Of a DNA stretch of 64,000 nt, positions 44,455 to 57,503 are shown piece after piece (position 1 is the first letter of the stretch; each line of letters begins with the position of its first letter). The stretch spans positions 292,604 to 356,603 of the forward strand of contig WTPW01000624.1 in assembly GCA_009809945.1 (NCBI GenBank), in the 5' to 3' direction. A program made the position numbers and the translations under genes. The DNA comes from Gigaspora margarita. Lineage: Eukaryota; Glomeromycota; Glomeromycetes; Diversisporales; Gigasporaceae. Under the pieces are notes generated by a model. The model saw nothing but the letters and a program-made list of their open reading frames with translations, did not search any database and was not told the DNA's origin.

Positions 44455-45451
44455 AAAACACAAGAATTTATACGCCTGAGCAAATGACCGCAAGTAATTA
44501 TGCTAGAAATTTTGGCATCGATGACATTTAAAGAACAATTAAGTTATCGAAATACGTGGTGAATTAACAAAACAACAAGATCAGTGCAAACGGCAAAATT
44601 CTATTAGTGCAAAAGAAAATGCAGACCAAAATGATGAAATCATACAGTATGTTTAAACATTATACTGAATTTATTTTAATTTTACTTTTTTTTAAAAAAA
44701 TCAAAATATAATTTTCTCTACTAGCTTTCCGACAATGATCGTAAACTTTTAAAAAAAGTTTCGCGCGATACAGTCATAAATCGCAAAGCTTAATATTATC
44801 ACAAACCGAATATATGAATTAACTATTTATATCTTTCATTGTGACCTTATGAATTATTTATGTTTGTTCGCTGCATATTAATATAAATTTATGAAATATG
44901 TTGCTTATATTATGAATTGGATTTTAATTATATTATATAATATATATTATGATGTATTAGATAAGCTACAATACTAATTTTACGAAGTTTAAAAAAAAAG
45001 AATTTAGAATTAATAATACTCAAGGTTCCAGCTAGGGATTAATCAAATTTTATATTGTTTTAAAATGATTTTTTATATGTTTAAAACATAGTCAATGATA
45101 TTGATGTGATAAGAATAGTGTATTTGAATATTTCGATTAAGAAATAAAAATTTCACGTCGACATTAAAGTTGAAATTAACCAATTAGATACAGTAATTTC
45201 AGCTTCATCCATCAATGCCATAATCAACAATGTTTTAAACCATTTTATTAAAATAATTAAAAAATTGATTTTTTACCATCACTAATTCCAGCCCTATAAA
45301 ACGTCACCGTTTTATTACTAGTAAATTATTTCATGAAACGTGCAAAACCAATAATCCTATACCTAGATTCTTCCAACAAAAATATAAAGAAATTATCGCT
45401 AAATTTATTAACAACCATGTTACAAGCTTAACGTTAGTAGAAGAAATCTAG
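44455..45451 (+). pseudogene. Coding-like fragments of an unrecognised small gene
   Basis: 44460-44530 reads RIYTPEQMTASNYARNFGID; a shifted frame at 44556-44656 reads GELTKQQDQCKRQNSISAKE and ends at a stop. Downstream, after a possible AG acceptor near 45288, an open frame of 53 codons reads PIKRHRFITSKLFHETCKTN to the TAG at 45449. These look more like exons than random AT-rich DNA, but they do not join into one gene I can support. Confidence 0.25.
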
Positions 45452-46364
45452 TACATACAAAGCTTGCAAATATTATTAAGGAAATCTTGGGCGCATATAT
45501 ATATATATATTATATAGTATTTATTACTTTATTTATAAAAAAAAATTATTTCCAAGTTAGGTAAGACACTGGAATAATCTAACAATAGTCCAGAAGATTT
45601 ACAGGATTAAAATATCGTACTATCATATGGGTTACATTAAAATTCACAAACCGTTTAAACGAAAAAGTTAACAAAAACACGATAAATTTGGTTTATTATT
45701 ATTTAAATTGTTTTAGTAAAAAAAAAAATAAAAAAAAAATAAAAATAAAAAAGTATAAAATAATCATTATTATCTCATTTTTTACTTTTTTTGGACGACT
45801 TTAAACGCACGTTAACAATGATTAATATTAAATATAAATTCAAAAAAGGAAATTTTAATAAATAAATGGTTAGTAATAAAAGATCGGAACTGGTTATAAA
45901 ATTCAAAAAAAAAAAAAAAATCAAATATAAATTTAGATTTACACGTAATTTAAAACTGATACTTATTTAAGTTAAATCGGATTGCCAAATTTAGTCTGAT
46001 TATACGTAATAAAAAAAAAAAATATACAATAATTGATAAAAATATACAATAAATACATCCAAAAAAAAAAAAAATTGTCACGTAAAAAGACAACGCGTCA
46101 ATTTTACCATTACGAAATCAGATTAAAAAAAAAAAAAAAAATTCGGATTTTTTTTAAAAACTGATTTGTTTGAAATTTATAATCAAATTGAAGAGATTAC
46201 AATTCTATTAACCAAAATTTAACTTAAATTTTTAAATTTAAATTATATATTAACGTTAATCAGTTCCGGCCTCTAATTAGTAATCACTGTTAAATTTAAA
46301 TTTTCCCTTTCTTGAATTACAACGGAAATCTATAGATAACATACATACGTAACATAATAAAATT

Positions 46365-49234
46365 TTAATTCTCCGGACGATCATCCGGACCCAACTTGAT
46401 ACCTAAACTTCTAAGTTTATTGACTTCATTACTAAGAAATTCCAATTTGGCTTCAAGTCTAGTAATTTTATCACTACTAGAAGATTCAGAAGATTCACCA
46501 AGTTGAAATTTATTTAATTTTTCTTCAAGTTCAGAATATGCTTCTTCTTTCTCTTTAAGTCTTGTTTCCAAAAGTTGTATAGTTTCACTAATGAATTTTT
46601 CTGATGGAGGAGTATCACGTGTTGAAGCAATACGTAAATCAATTTCACGTTGTTGAAGTTTTCCTTCAAGTTCTTTAATATATTTTTGAAGACTAGCTAC
46701 TAAATCTTTGTTTTGTTCATTAGTTGAATTTGCTCCTTCTAATCGATTTTCTTGTTCTTTTAACATAGATTCTGAATGAGTTAAAGCTGCACTAGTAATA
46801 GCAAGTTTACTTTCAAGTGATGATATTGTCTTTTCAAATTGTTCTATTTCTTGTTCAGTAACAACTTTTAATTTTATTCCTGGATCATTATTTTTTATTA
46901 TTTCTCCCATTTCATCATAATTATCTTGATGCAATGCTAATTCAGCTGAAGTTTTTGCATGCTTTTGAGATAATTCTGAATAAGAACGTTGTAATTGTAA
47001 TAATTGTTCTTCTAATGCTTCATAACTTTCTTTTTCTTTTGGTTGATGTATATTCATATTACCATTACCATTTGTAAAAGTATTTAAAGGTGATGTAGGT
47101 CGAATTTTAGTAGGAGTATCTCTACCACCAACCGGAGTATTTCTTCCAGGAATTCCAGAAGTAGTGGTAGGTGTCATTCTTCCTGGTATTCCAGAAGTAA
47201 TAGGAATATTCTTTCCAATAATATCATTATTTGGTGTATTTGGTGTATTCATTCCAGAAATTCTATTATTCTTTTCAGAATAACCATTTAAAGAATGTTT
47301 ATTACCATTAATAATAGGAGATTGAGAAACTTTTTCCGGACTAATAGTACCACCATTTGGAGATCTAAGAGCATTTTGAGCAGCAGCAGCTTTTAAAGAA
47401 GAAATTTCACTTCGAAGTTTCATTACTAAATTTTGTAAATGTGAAACATCATTCCAACCTGCTTCTTCTTGATTTACAGAAGCAAGATTTTTGATGTTTC
47501 TTGCACGATTAGCATATTTAAGTGTGCTAATAGTTTCATTAACATTATATTCAATAGGTGATACACAAGCTATCATTAGAGTTTGTGCATTTCCACCAAG
47601 AGAATCTTGTAATAAACGAGTAAGTTTAGAATCTCTATATGGTACATGAGTGGTATGTCTTGCTTTGTTAGGATCACCAAGAGCAGAAATCACATTTCCT
47701 AAAGCAAGGAGACCAGAATTTATCGAAATTCCCTCTCTTGCACGATCACCGCTTGCGGCAGTACGTTTTAACTATATAAAAAAATGAATATTTTAAATAA
47801 TAAATTAACAATATAAGACATTTTAATTAAATATACACGAATTTTATACACGAATTTTTTAACATGAATTTTAACTTACACGTTCACTTCCAGCTAAATC
47901 AACGAAATGAAATTTACTAGATATTGTAACCCATTCACCATCATCAAATTTATCTAAACTAGAATTTGTTCTTGAAGATGGTTGACTTCCAAATCTAGAA
48001 GAAGCGGGAGTTCCAGGTCTTGAACTAGGCGGTGATGTAACAGATTGACCCCCAGGAATGTAATTATGAGGAATAAATTTTTGTTGTACCATCGTGACAG
48101 AGAATATTGCATGAGACCGAGAAGATTTAGAGTTCATATCAGTAACACCGACCTGTCGGTTCATTGAACCACGCGCTAAATGGCTATTATATAAAAGAAA
48201 TTAAAATTTTTTTAAAAAAAAAATCTTTATTATATATTTATATAATTAAACATAAATACCCACTCCATAACTTCATCTACATTAGTAACTTTTAATTCTT
48301 GTAATCCAGTCCAATATATATTTCCTCTAGAATCTTCTCGTATCATAACAGGAGGTCTTTCTTCTTCATTACCTTCACCAAGAAGATCAATTAAATCTTC
48401 ATTATGAATCTCAATAAATGATACTTTTATTGAGAATTTATGAGATTTATATTGACCAGAAGTCACCAAAGAAAAAAGTGCTGCCATTGTACGTGGAATT
48501 ATTCCTTTGGATTCTGGAGGTATACTACGATCATCGGCAGTTCCCATTGTATGAGTCTTTCCTGAAGATGTTTGCCCATATGCCAAAATAGTCACATTGT
48601 AACCTTAAAAAAAAAAAATAATAAATTTATATAATATGTAAGTAAAAAAAATATATTATTATACGAATATATTTTTTTATGAAAAAAAATGTAGTCAAAT
48701 TATTGATAAATTTTTTTACATTATTGAATTATTGATAAATTCAATAAATAAAGAGAACTTTATCCTCATTAATCAAATCATAATAAATAATTCTTTTACT
48801 TACCCTCCAAAAATTTTGTAATCATATTTTCGATTGCTCTTTCATAAACTTCTTGTTGAGTAGTTTCAGGAGAAAAGACATGATCAAATTGAAATATTTG
48901 TCTTTTTTCCTGCTCAACAACTACTTGATTTTGATTATATGGTGAAACAGATATAATTTGACGTTGAAATCTTGCTGGTAAATTAGTTAAATCATCTTGT
49001 GTAAGAGGTTTTATTCTAAGTGCTATTAAATATAAATAAATTTATTAAATTAAAAATTAAAAATTAGTTAAAAAATGTTTAAATCATTTTAAATCATTTC
49101 TAAAATCATTTTCCGTTATTATTTTTTTTTTTTTAATAATAAATTTCGATCATAAAAAAATGATATAAAATCCAATTCAATAAAAAAAATTTACCAACTT
49201 GCACCGAAGTAGAAGTTCCTCCGTTAGAAGACAT
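46365..49234 (-). CDS. Kinesin-4-like motor protein with SxIP-containing tail
   Basis: Five exons on the minus strand: 49234-49195, 49022-48804, 48603-48264, 48183-47880 and 47771-46365, with GT-AG introns that keep the frame and give about 769 aa. The N-terminal motor shows VALRIKPLT, the P-loop GQTSSGKT (residues 96-103), switch [12 protein letters not shown] (about 217-227), switch II VDLAGSE (294-300), then [37 protein letters not shown] and neck [10 protein letters not shown] (about 387-396). This arrangement is typical of kinesin-4 (KIF4/KIF21). Between switches I and II is a Ser/Pro-rich insert (about residues 246-276). After the neck come a Ser/Thr/Pro/Asn-rich segment with two SGIP motifs (about 494-497 and 506-509) and coiled-coil stretches to the end. 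The tail (about 370 aa) is shorter than in animal KIF4. It would move on microtubules. The exon 3 donor (GTGGGT at 48263) was chosen because it restores [14 protein letters not shown]. Confidence 0.9.
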
Positions 49235-49239
49235 GATTA

Positions 49240-51617
49240 TAAAATCAAAATTTTTTTCTTAAATTATTTTCATAAGATCGATCAAAATTAGATCGATATA
49301 ATAATTTTTTCTTTTTATCAAGATTAAATTACTTGGATTTTTAATAACCAAGCCCCGCTGGTTAATGTTACTCGAATTTTTTTTTTATATTATAATATAT
49401 ATATGATTTTTGGTCGTTTAAATAAATAAATTTTTAATCCAAGTAAGACTAAGAAATTTTTAACAAATAAGAAAAATCACAAAAAAAAATAATTTTACGA
49501 GTTAAAAAAGTTCAACTTTAAAAAAAAAAAAAAAAAACATAAAACGAAAGGAATAAAAAATCCTAATAAAAATTAGACAACAGCATTTACAGCATTTGTT
49601 TATAAAACATCTTGTACGAAATAAATTAAAAAAGGAAAATGTGTAACTATAATGACTGTTTAAAGTTCTTTTGTGTCTATTTAAGAAGTACAAACTAGTA
49701 CAATATTATATCGAGTATATCGATCCTGGGAGCGTGGCGTATGACATACTATTGAACTTCTTTGTTTCGCATACACGGAATACGTAATTAAAAATGCACA
49801 TGCATTAAATACTGCACTGAAAAGATTAAAATTCTTTACATATTTTAGCTGTTTAGTGATAATGTAAGGAAAAGATACGTACTGTACATACATACATAGG
49901 TAACGAACGCACGTATGCGTACCCAGCATCTTTATTAGTGAAATTTTGGTTGTACCTATTGTTACGAACGTGATGAATTTTAAAATGCAAGTTGTTGATG
50001 AATTACTTAATAAATAATGTTATTCTTTAGATGGTTAGTACGTGCGTAAGTTTAAATTTCTTTAAATATACTCGATAAAATCATGTTTTGATTCATGTTT
50101 TACTTTTTTTTTCTAAATTAGTCTCACATGAATACGCATGCTTTATGTTCAAAATCTAACTACCTTTATTTTACTACTGCATTTAAATGATTTATACGTA
50201 ATCGACTATGAAGCATATTATCTATATTATCTAAAAAGAATTGGAAAAAAAATATGAATAGCAAACAATATAGTTTGTTATTTGTTTCCCTTGTTTACTT
50301 TATGGCTTTCTCAAATCTCATATACGTACTGTACGTACGTACGATTTTCTTATGAGTTTGGTATGTTAACACATGAAAATTAAAACCGGTTTTAATCGGT
50401 TTTAATATATGAAAGTAAACTCGTTTTTAATCGGTTTTAACCGAAATACTTATTCAGTAAGAATAATATTATTGTGTATAATAGCTAACAATTGTAAGAT
50501 CTCAGTTAAGTGCTTGAGTAATTTTAATCGATTCTATATCTGATATAGTACTGTATAATAATAATATACAGTATAATAATATAGCCTACCATAATACAGT
50601 AATATTGTGAAAATTAATTATACAGAATCTGGTAAGGTAAATTGTATTTTACTTATTTGCGAACCAAAAAAGGAAATCCGATTTTGTAAATAAACTTAGT
50701 GCGTGAGATAAAAAATTTTGGGTTAGTGTCTTAACGTTAGAGCCTATAGAAACAGATTAACATTCATTATATGTAAAATTTTATTCCCGACATTTTTAAT
50801 TAATGTACCAAAGGTCGATTTAAACACCAGTTTTTTGCGTATTTTTTGTTTTTTTCTTCTTTCGTACGTGTTCGATTTTATGTCGGAATAGTCAAAAATT
50901 GCACTCTCCAATTGGCTATTTCCTCTTCAAGAATTTGTATACCCGCGCAAATAAGTGAATGCAGGTAAATTGTCCGAATTTCGCTCGGATGTTGTGTAAC
51001 ATCTAGATAACATTATGCGACAGAAAAAAGGCGTATTTATATGACAGAACAGGCACAATTTAAAAATTGTTTTTTTTTACAACATAATGAACAAAAAAAA
51101 ACTTAATATTGTATAACAAAAAAAATTTATAATCTGTGGCTACTTGAGGTTAGAGTGTCCCTACAAGAAATTTTGTCAGTACAAATAAAAATCGGAGGGA
51201 GATAAGAAGGATAAATATATTTATATCGATTTATAGTAATATAGTCATATAATATCAACAATAATTAGCGAAAAAAATTACTATGCCATATCGCAATTGT
51301 TGATCAAAATTTTACATATTGTTGGTCTTTAATATATGGAAATTAATCAATATTGCTATTTGCACAAATATTACGCATTTTATGTGTCTAAAATGTAATT
51401 GCACAAGCCTGGACGCTCTGCCTGAGATAGGATTTGGCACTTTATTGTGGCTTGTGGTCTATTTATCTTTTTTAGGAATCTTTTTGTTAATTAACTTTTT
51501 AGGACAAAATAATAAATAGGTTATTAAATTTTTATATCATATTATTAAATATAGCTATAGTTTTATAAAATGGTTTTTTTTTTAATGCCAGATTATGGTT
51601 AGTGATGTTACCAAAAT
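49240..51617. other. Intergenic DNA upstream of the kinesin gene
   Basis: AT-rich. Contains short repeats of CGGTTTTAATCGGTTTTA in both orientations (50385-50450), a TACGTACGTACG run near 50325-50345 and a (TATA)n run near 49395. The kinesin promoter should lie in the first few hundred bases, but no specific element is claimed. Small open frames near 49502, 49681 and 51319 have no recognisable domain. Confidence 0.5.
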
Positions 51618-52636
51618 TAGTGATGGTAAATGACCTGGTCATGTTACAAATTTGTCAAATGACCTCAAATGACCCCTGAAATGACTGGTCATTAACGGTC
51701 ATCTCATTTAGAAATGACTCGTGACCCAATGACCATGGTCATTTAGAAATGACCGAGGTCATTTGAAGGTCATTTGAGGTCCATTGGGTCATCGTGCATA
51801 TATCCCATATCTAATATTTTAACTGCATAACGATAATGCATACGTACGTATAGGTTTCGAAGTAAGTTGGATTGGGCTAGGTATTTGTAGACTCGGGTCA
51901 AACCCAATAAAAGTTTATATGCCGGGTCCAACCTAGGATGGTAAATAACTCGATCGTTTGATTGAAATTTAAATGACTCCAAGCTATTAAATCATGACAA
52001 GATTATTTTGGTTATTAAGTTCATTTATGTCATTGGCATATAAAATAATTTTATTGGTCGAATTGCTCGTATAAAAAGTTATCAAACTTTATTACTTTCC
52101 TTATTGATAATCTTAGCTATATACTAAAATCCCAAATTTTACTAAATCAATTAATATTTATGTCTTAAGGAAAGTGTTCGAAATATGCTATTTATTATTT
52201 AAAACAACTTTACTTACGACATAAAATATTAATTGATATGTTTTGATTTTGTTTGGCGGCCAATTCTGATTGGCTAAAGAGCATTAGAATATTAACTAAC
52301 ATATGTTAATTGACCTTCTAGGTCATTTGAGAGGACCCCGGATAATACTAACAGAGGTGCGAGTTGAGTTAATAGTAAATTTTCAGACATTTTTGTCCAT
52401 TTTTTTGGCTCAAACTTTTTTTTAATTCTGCCAAAATAAAATAAAATTTTAATTTGACCAGAATTTAGAAAGGTTTGGACCAAAAAAATGTTCAAATTTA
52501 ATAAAACCATGTCCGGTTTTAGTAATTGTAACTTTTTTAGAATTATCTGGGTCCTCATTTGAATCTCGAAATGACCCAATGACTATCATTTGTTATTTGG
52601 GTCATTTGGGTTATTTCATGTCATTTACTATCACAG
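51618..52636. mobile_element. hAT-like non-autonomous element rich in GGTCATTT words
   Basis: Left end TAGTGATGGTAAATGAC and right end GTCATTTACTATCACAG are inverted copies. The 8-bp sequence ACCAAAAT flanks it exactly (51610-51617 and 52637-52644). Both ends carry many AAATGACC/GGTCATTT words in both orientations, typical of clustered subterminal binding motifs. It is interrupted by a smaller element at 52331-52556. No transposase frame. Confidence 0.8.
52331..52556. mobile_element. 226-bp MITE nested in the hAT-like element
   Basis: Ends GAGGACCCCGGATAAT and ATTATCTGGGTCCTC are inverted copies with one difference. ATTTGA flanks both sides (52325-52330 and 52557-52562); the left flank could extend to eight bases if the ends are trimmed. 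Similar GGACCC termini occur at 54833-55012. Confidence 0.7.
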
Positions 52637-52644
52637 ACCAAAAT

Positions 52645-53112
52645 TGATTTTTGAAAAAGGTTTATTTTATCTTTATTAGAGTAAACTAAAAATTTTTATA
52701 AAAAGAATAATTAAAATTTAAATATATATTTTTTATAATTTTGTTTATTTAAAAAAAGTATTAAAAAATTTATTTTTTAAATAAAAACAAGTCATAATAG
52801 TTTTGTTCTCAATTTTAATTTTGGGTTTTAAATATAAAATAATTTTGTTTATATATATAATTATTGTCTAAAGTAAAGTATTGAACTTTTATTTTTATAT
52901 ATTTTAATAATTGAAATTATGATTTTGATGCATTCATAATAGAAATCAAAATTGTAATTTTGGTACTTTCTATCTGTAATACTTCTAAAAATGTGTTCTG
53001 CAATATATATATACCAGATTTTTTAGAGCTTATTGAATGCTTACTATTACAGTATACTAATACTAAAATTATTATTATAGGCTCTAAACTTATACCAGTT
53101 TCTGGTTTTTAG
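52645..53112. other. AT-rich DNA without a supported gene
   Basis: Nothing but A/T-rich low-complexity sequence with occasional TTTTAAT words. Confidence 0.5.
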
Positions 53113-53114
53113 TA

Positions 53115-53521
53115 CAGTGTGGACAGTCTAGTTATAGCAAATAAAATTTTTAGTGTCCAAATTCAGATTTTATTTTTTATATATATGAAGAGGCCAATTT
53201 GAAAATTTAGCTAATATATATATATAAAGTAGCCAAATTTTAAAATTTTAATTAATTTTAGTTGTTAAAGTGACCAAATTTGCTTTTATATATATATATA
53301 AAAGGTGGTCAAATTTCATATTTAATTATAAAGATGCTATAACTTTAATCTGCTATAACTTTTTTTATAAATAGATTTAAAAAAATTTAAAAATATAGAA
53401 GTGTTTAGCTTGTTTTGATTTAACATTTTAAGATAGTATTTTTTTTTACAACTTTTTTGAAAAAGAATTAGCAATTTGAATTCCACAATTTTATTTGTTA
53501 GGACTAGATTGTCTGCACTAT
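53115..53521. mobile_element. 407-bp MITE with internal triplicated unit
   Basis: CAGTGTGGACAGTCTAGTTA at the left pairs with the complement of TAGTGCAGACAATCTAGTCC at the right, flanked by TA. Inside, a (TATA)n stretch plus AGTGGCCAAATTT-like words is repeated three times at about 55-65-bp spacing (53195, 53245, 53305). Non-coding. Confidence 0.6.
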
Positions 53522-53679
53522 AGTATTTTTTTTATTCTTTAATAATCATACTAGAGCTTAACTAAGATAGCTATATATACCATATCTACTGATTTGGTTT
53601 CACCCCAAAATTAGCCAATAATGATCGAGAATTATTTGCTATTAAAATTTATTACAAAGTGAATTTTTATAACAATGGT

Positions 53680-55110
53680 CTTTTAAACTTACTTTTAATC
53701 TATAATTAAGTATATAGAATATTTTAATATCTAAGATGGATATGGGTATTATGGTGCAGTTAAGTATTTTGGCTAATAATACATGATGTATCAATCAGAA
53801 TTGAATGATTTTGGTATCATTGGATTCATCACATCAAGGCAAATCAAATGGTACCAAAATCATTCAATTCTAATTATACATACTAGACTATAAGATATCG
53901 TTAATTAAAAAATACAAAGTAAAATAATAAATTATAATGCAGGTACCAATTATAGCACACATACTATTTTTTATGATCTATTGAGATCTATTGATCAGAA
54001 TCGAATGATTTTGATACTATTCAATTCGTCTCATTGAGATAAATCGAATGATACCAAATCATGTGATTTTTGCTAATATTTCTCAATATATCATAATTTA
54101 ACCAAAATAAGCTACACAAAGCAAAATTTAAAATTAACATAAAATAATAAATAACTCTTGGCAGAACAGTCCATTTTCAATAATTTACCACCAAAATGTC
54201 CACCTTGAAGAGGTGATTCCAACAAGCCCAAGCTCACTAAATCCAATCACAGAATCATAGAATCGCTAAGGTTTTGTATTGTTTTAGATGAAAATTTGAT
54301 TTGTTAAACTTATATATTTTCATTAGAACAATAATAAAACCTTAACAATCCTGTGATCTTGTGATTGGATTTTAGCGAGTTTGGGCTTTTGGAATTACCT
54401 CTTCAAGGTGAACATTTAGGTAGCAAAAGTATCGAAAATGGACTGTTCTACCAAGAGTTATTTATTATTTTATATTAATTATAAATTTTGTTTTGCATAG
54501 CTTATTTTGGTTAAATTATGATATCTTAAGAAGTATTAATCAGAATCACATAATTTTGGTACCATTTGATTCATCTCAATGAAACAAGTTGAATAGTGCC
54601 AAAATTATACAATTCTGATCGATAATTCACAAGATATTGCTATACACTACAATACTTCTATAGCTATAATACTCATATCTACTTTAAATATTACTTTAAT
54701 AGTAATATATCATGATCCACTAGTCTGAATTCTAAAATTTTGGTACCAATCAATTTGTTTTACTGAGATAAATTGATTGTACCAAAATTGTAGAATTCTA
54801 ATCAGCAGATCATAAGATATTAGTAGTGTGCTAGGACCCTGAAATATACATATATAGGTCAGGTTAATTATAGGGTTACTAAAAAAGGAAATATCTGCAG
54901 AAAAAACTTCAAAAATAAGCAAAAAATTACTATAAATAGAAAAGATCTGCATAAAAAACCTCAAAAATAAGCAAACTCATACCTGACCTATCTATGTATA
55001 TTTCGGGGTCCTAGTGTGCTATAATTGGTAGTATGCCATAATGCCCATATCTACTTTATATGTTTAATTATTAGCTAAAAGTAAGTTAAAAAGGTAGTTT
55101 TTCTGAAAAT
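53680..55110. repeat. Large imperfect palindrome (about 1.4 kb) containing four smaller palindromes
   Basis: The centre is near 54300. The inner arms are close inverted copies (GAACAGTCCATTTTC at 54165 and GAAAATGGACTGTTC at 54434; CTTGAAGAGGTGATTCCAA against GGAATTACCTCTTCAAGGTG). The outer arms also pair (GATGGATATGGGTATTATGG at 53733 against CCATAATGCCCATATCTACT at 55036). Four further palindromes of about 85 bp with a GAATGATTTTGGTACCATT core lie near 53790, 53995, 54545 and 54720. A hAT-like MITE is inserted in the right arm. Confidence 0.75.
54833..55012. mobile_element. 180-bp hAT-like MITE with 8-bp TSD
   Basis: Ends AGGACCCTGAAATATACATA and TATGTATATTTCGGGGTCCT are inverted copies with one mismatch. 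AGTGTGCT is repeated exactly at 54825-54832 and 55013-55020. The interior holds a direct repeat (AAAAA-CTTCAAAAATAAGCAA, twice). Confidence 0.85.
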
Positions 55111-57103
55111 TGCTTCTGAATTTACCTTTACCCATTATACAACTGATCATTCAATGACAAACCAATCCTTCACTACCTGAAAATACCTGAATGCTTCAAA
55201 CAACTAGTAATAGTGCTTTCTTTATAGCTTGGTATAGCTGTTCTTTGAATATTTATTGCTTATTTATTTTTATTGAGACCAAAAAACTATTTTATTTGAA
55301 GGTTTCATTTGTTATTCTTTATATTACTTAATAGTAGAAGTTTGTATAATGGTTTATCAAAAAAAGACTCTAAAAATCAAATTAGTGGATATGCTACACT
55401 TTTATTATATAAGCCTAACATTATCTGATTGTTTTTGTATTCAGATACAATTTGTTATATCAGCTCCTAGAAGCTGGGTCTTAACATCTATATAACTATT
55501 AAAAACTAAGCTAGTATGATTTTCTACTAGTCTATATAAAATCTTTAGACATTGTTGTAATTTTGAACTTTTGTATTCTGTTCTTGTCTATTGAAATTGT
55601 TTGGTTTTGCTGTTGTTTTTAATTTAGCTTCTTTTTTTATATATTTTGTTTAAACTTGGAATTTTAGTTAAACTTCTTTTTTTATAGTTTTTTCTTTATT
55701 TTTCTTGTGATACTAGTAATTTTCTTCTAAATAACTATTTTGTGATACCTTTTCTTCTAGACTTCTTTGTAAAACAGTTCTAAAAAATTTGTAAAAATAT
55801 CTGTAAAACTTTACTATATTTGGCAAAGTGTTTAATCTTTGTTAAAATCTTATTATACTAATTTTCTAACTAGGTATTGTATAAATTTGAGTCTTGTTTG
55901 GTAGTGTTTTGCTATATTTGAAAAAAATATTTGTTTAATATACTATAGCTTAGTGTTCTGATATTAAGTTTGACCTAAACAAAGTTTGGACCAAACCTAA
56001 ACTAAACCCAAACTTGAACCAAGAATTTTGCAAATCTTTGAACTCAAACCAGGCTTGAATATAATTAAAAGTTCAGCTTAGATTTAGTTTAAAAGTTTAT
56101 AAACATGTTTGGGTTTGGAATTATACTTAGCAATAATCAATTAAAGTAAAAAATCGATTAATATTGATAGTATAAAAAAATTTGTAAATTTTTAATTAAA
56201 TTTTAAAAGCAATTTTTCAATAACTAAAAATTAGAATTAACTTAATTTTTACTACAAATAGTATTGATATCAATTTATAATATACTAAATTTTAGCAAAT
56301 TTGAACTAGTAGTTCTTAAGTAATTACTTGTATACTATAGTTAATTTTTTTAAAAAATTATTTAGGGTACTAACATTTATTATCTAATATCCATTTACTA
56401 TATAGGTTTACTCCACCCCTAGGTAATATATTTAGTTAAAATTAATTGGCTAAACTTTTTTATATAAAGTAAGATTTGGCTTGACTCCACTACCTAATAA
56501 ATATTAGCACCTTTACTATATATTTGTAAACTTTAATTAAACTTTAAAAGTAATTAAAATTATTTAGCAACTTAATATAATTTTATTATTGGGCAGAAAA
56601 GAAGTTTAAAATAGTTTAAACTATTGTTTTGTCTAATAATTTTATTATTGAGCAAAAAATTATAGTAAACCACTCGATAAAACCATTATTAGGCATGCTG
56701 ATACTGCTTTTTAACTTATTTAATTGATCAAAGATTTTAATTAAGATTAGTTTAAAAAATTGAATTCCAAAGAAATTTAATTTCTTAATCTAATATTAAA
56801 ATTCTTAACCAATTAAACCAGTTATTAGGCAGTGCCTATTTAATAACTATTAATCATCTCAAATTTTTACTATAAATAATATCAATATTATTATATACAA
56901 TCAATTCTCTTTAGTTTGAACTACTGGTCCATACAATTTTTATTATATAAAAATTTGAAAAAGTTCAGTTTTCAAAAGGTTATATATAGTTAATCCAAAC
57001 TTTATAATAAAATTTACAAATATCTTGGAGCTTTGTATTTGGTTTAGAGAGAATTTAATAGTGTTCAGATTAGAGAAATTTGGATTAGAAAAAGGCAACT
57101 GTA
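55111..57103. other. AT-rich DNA with decayed repeats, no supported gene
   Basis: Contains AAACCTAAACTAAACCC-type words (55960-56060), two copies of a TTTGAACTAGTAGTTCTT(A/G)AGTAATT segment (56299, and again at 57125 in the next feature), and T-rich stretches. No ORF worth calling. Confidence 0.45.
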
Positions 57104-57255
57104 ATATAATAAATATTTAGCGAATTTGGACTAGTAGTTCTTGAGTAATTGCTTGTATATGAAAATTAATTTTTTTAAAAAAAATTGATTATTATCTACA
57201 AGCAATTATTCAAAAACTACTAGCCCAAATTTACTAAAAATTTATTATTATATAA
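57104..57255. mobile_element. 152-bp foldback MITE
   Basis: ATAATAAATATTTAGCGAAT at the left mirrors TTTACTAAAAATTTATTATT at the right; the inner arms (GGACTAGTAGTTCTTGAGTA against CAAAAACTACTAGCCC) pair around an AATTTTTTTAAAAAAAATT centre. A related half-copy is at 56285-56370. Confidence 0.6.
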
Positions 57256-57503
57256 TAATATCAATATTATTTATAATAAATATTTGAGATAATTTTAATT
57301 ACTATAGTGCAAATAACCTAGTCTCAACCAATTAAAAATTTTTAGTAGCAAATTTAGATTTTATTTTTTAGGGAATATAAATTTGTTGTACCTGTGACAT
57401 GTCACACTCTGTGATTCGACCAATCAAATTGCCCAATTTTGTAGCCAAAAAAATTTTAAAAAATTAAAGTTTTTACTTAATAAAGTATAACAGATAATAT
57501 ATA

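Noticed and set aside
51319-51519. 66-codon hydrophobic open frame
   Set aside because: Short, AT-rich, single predicted membrane segment by composition only, with no neighbour or motif support.
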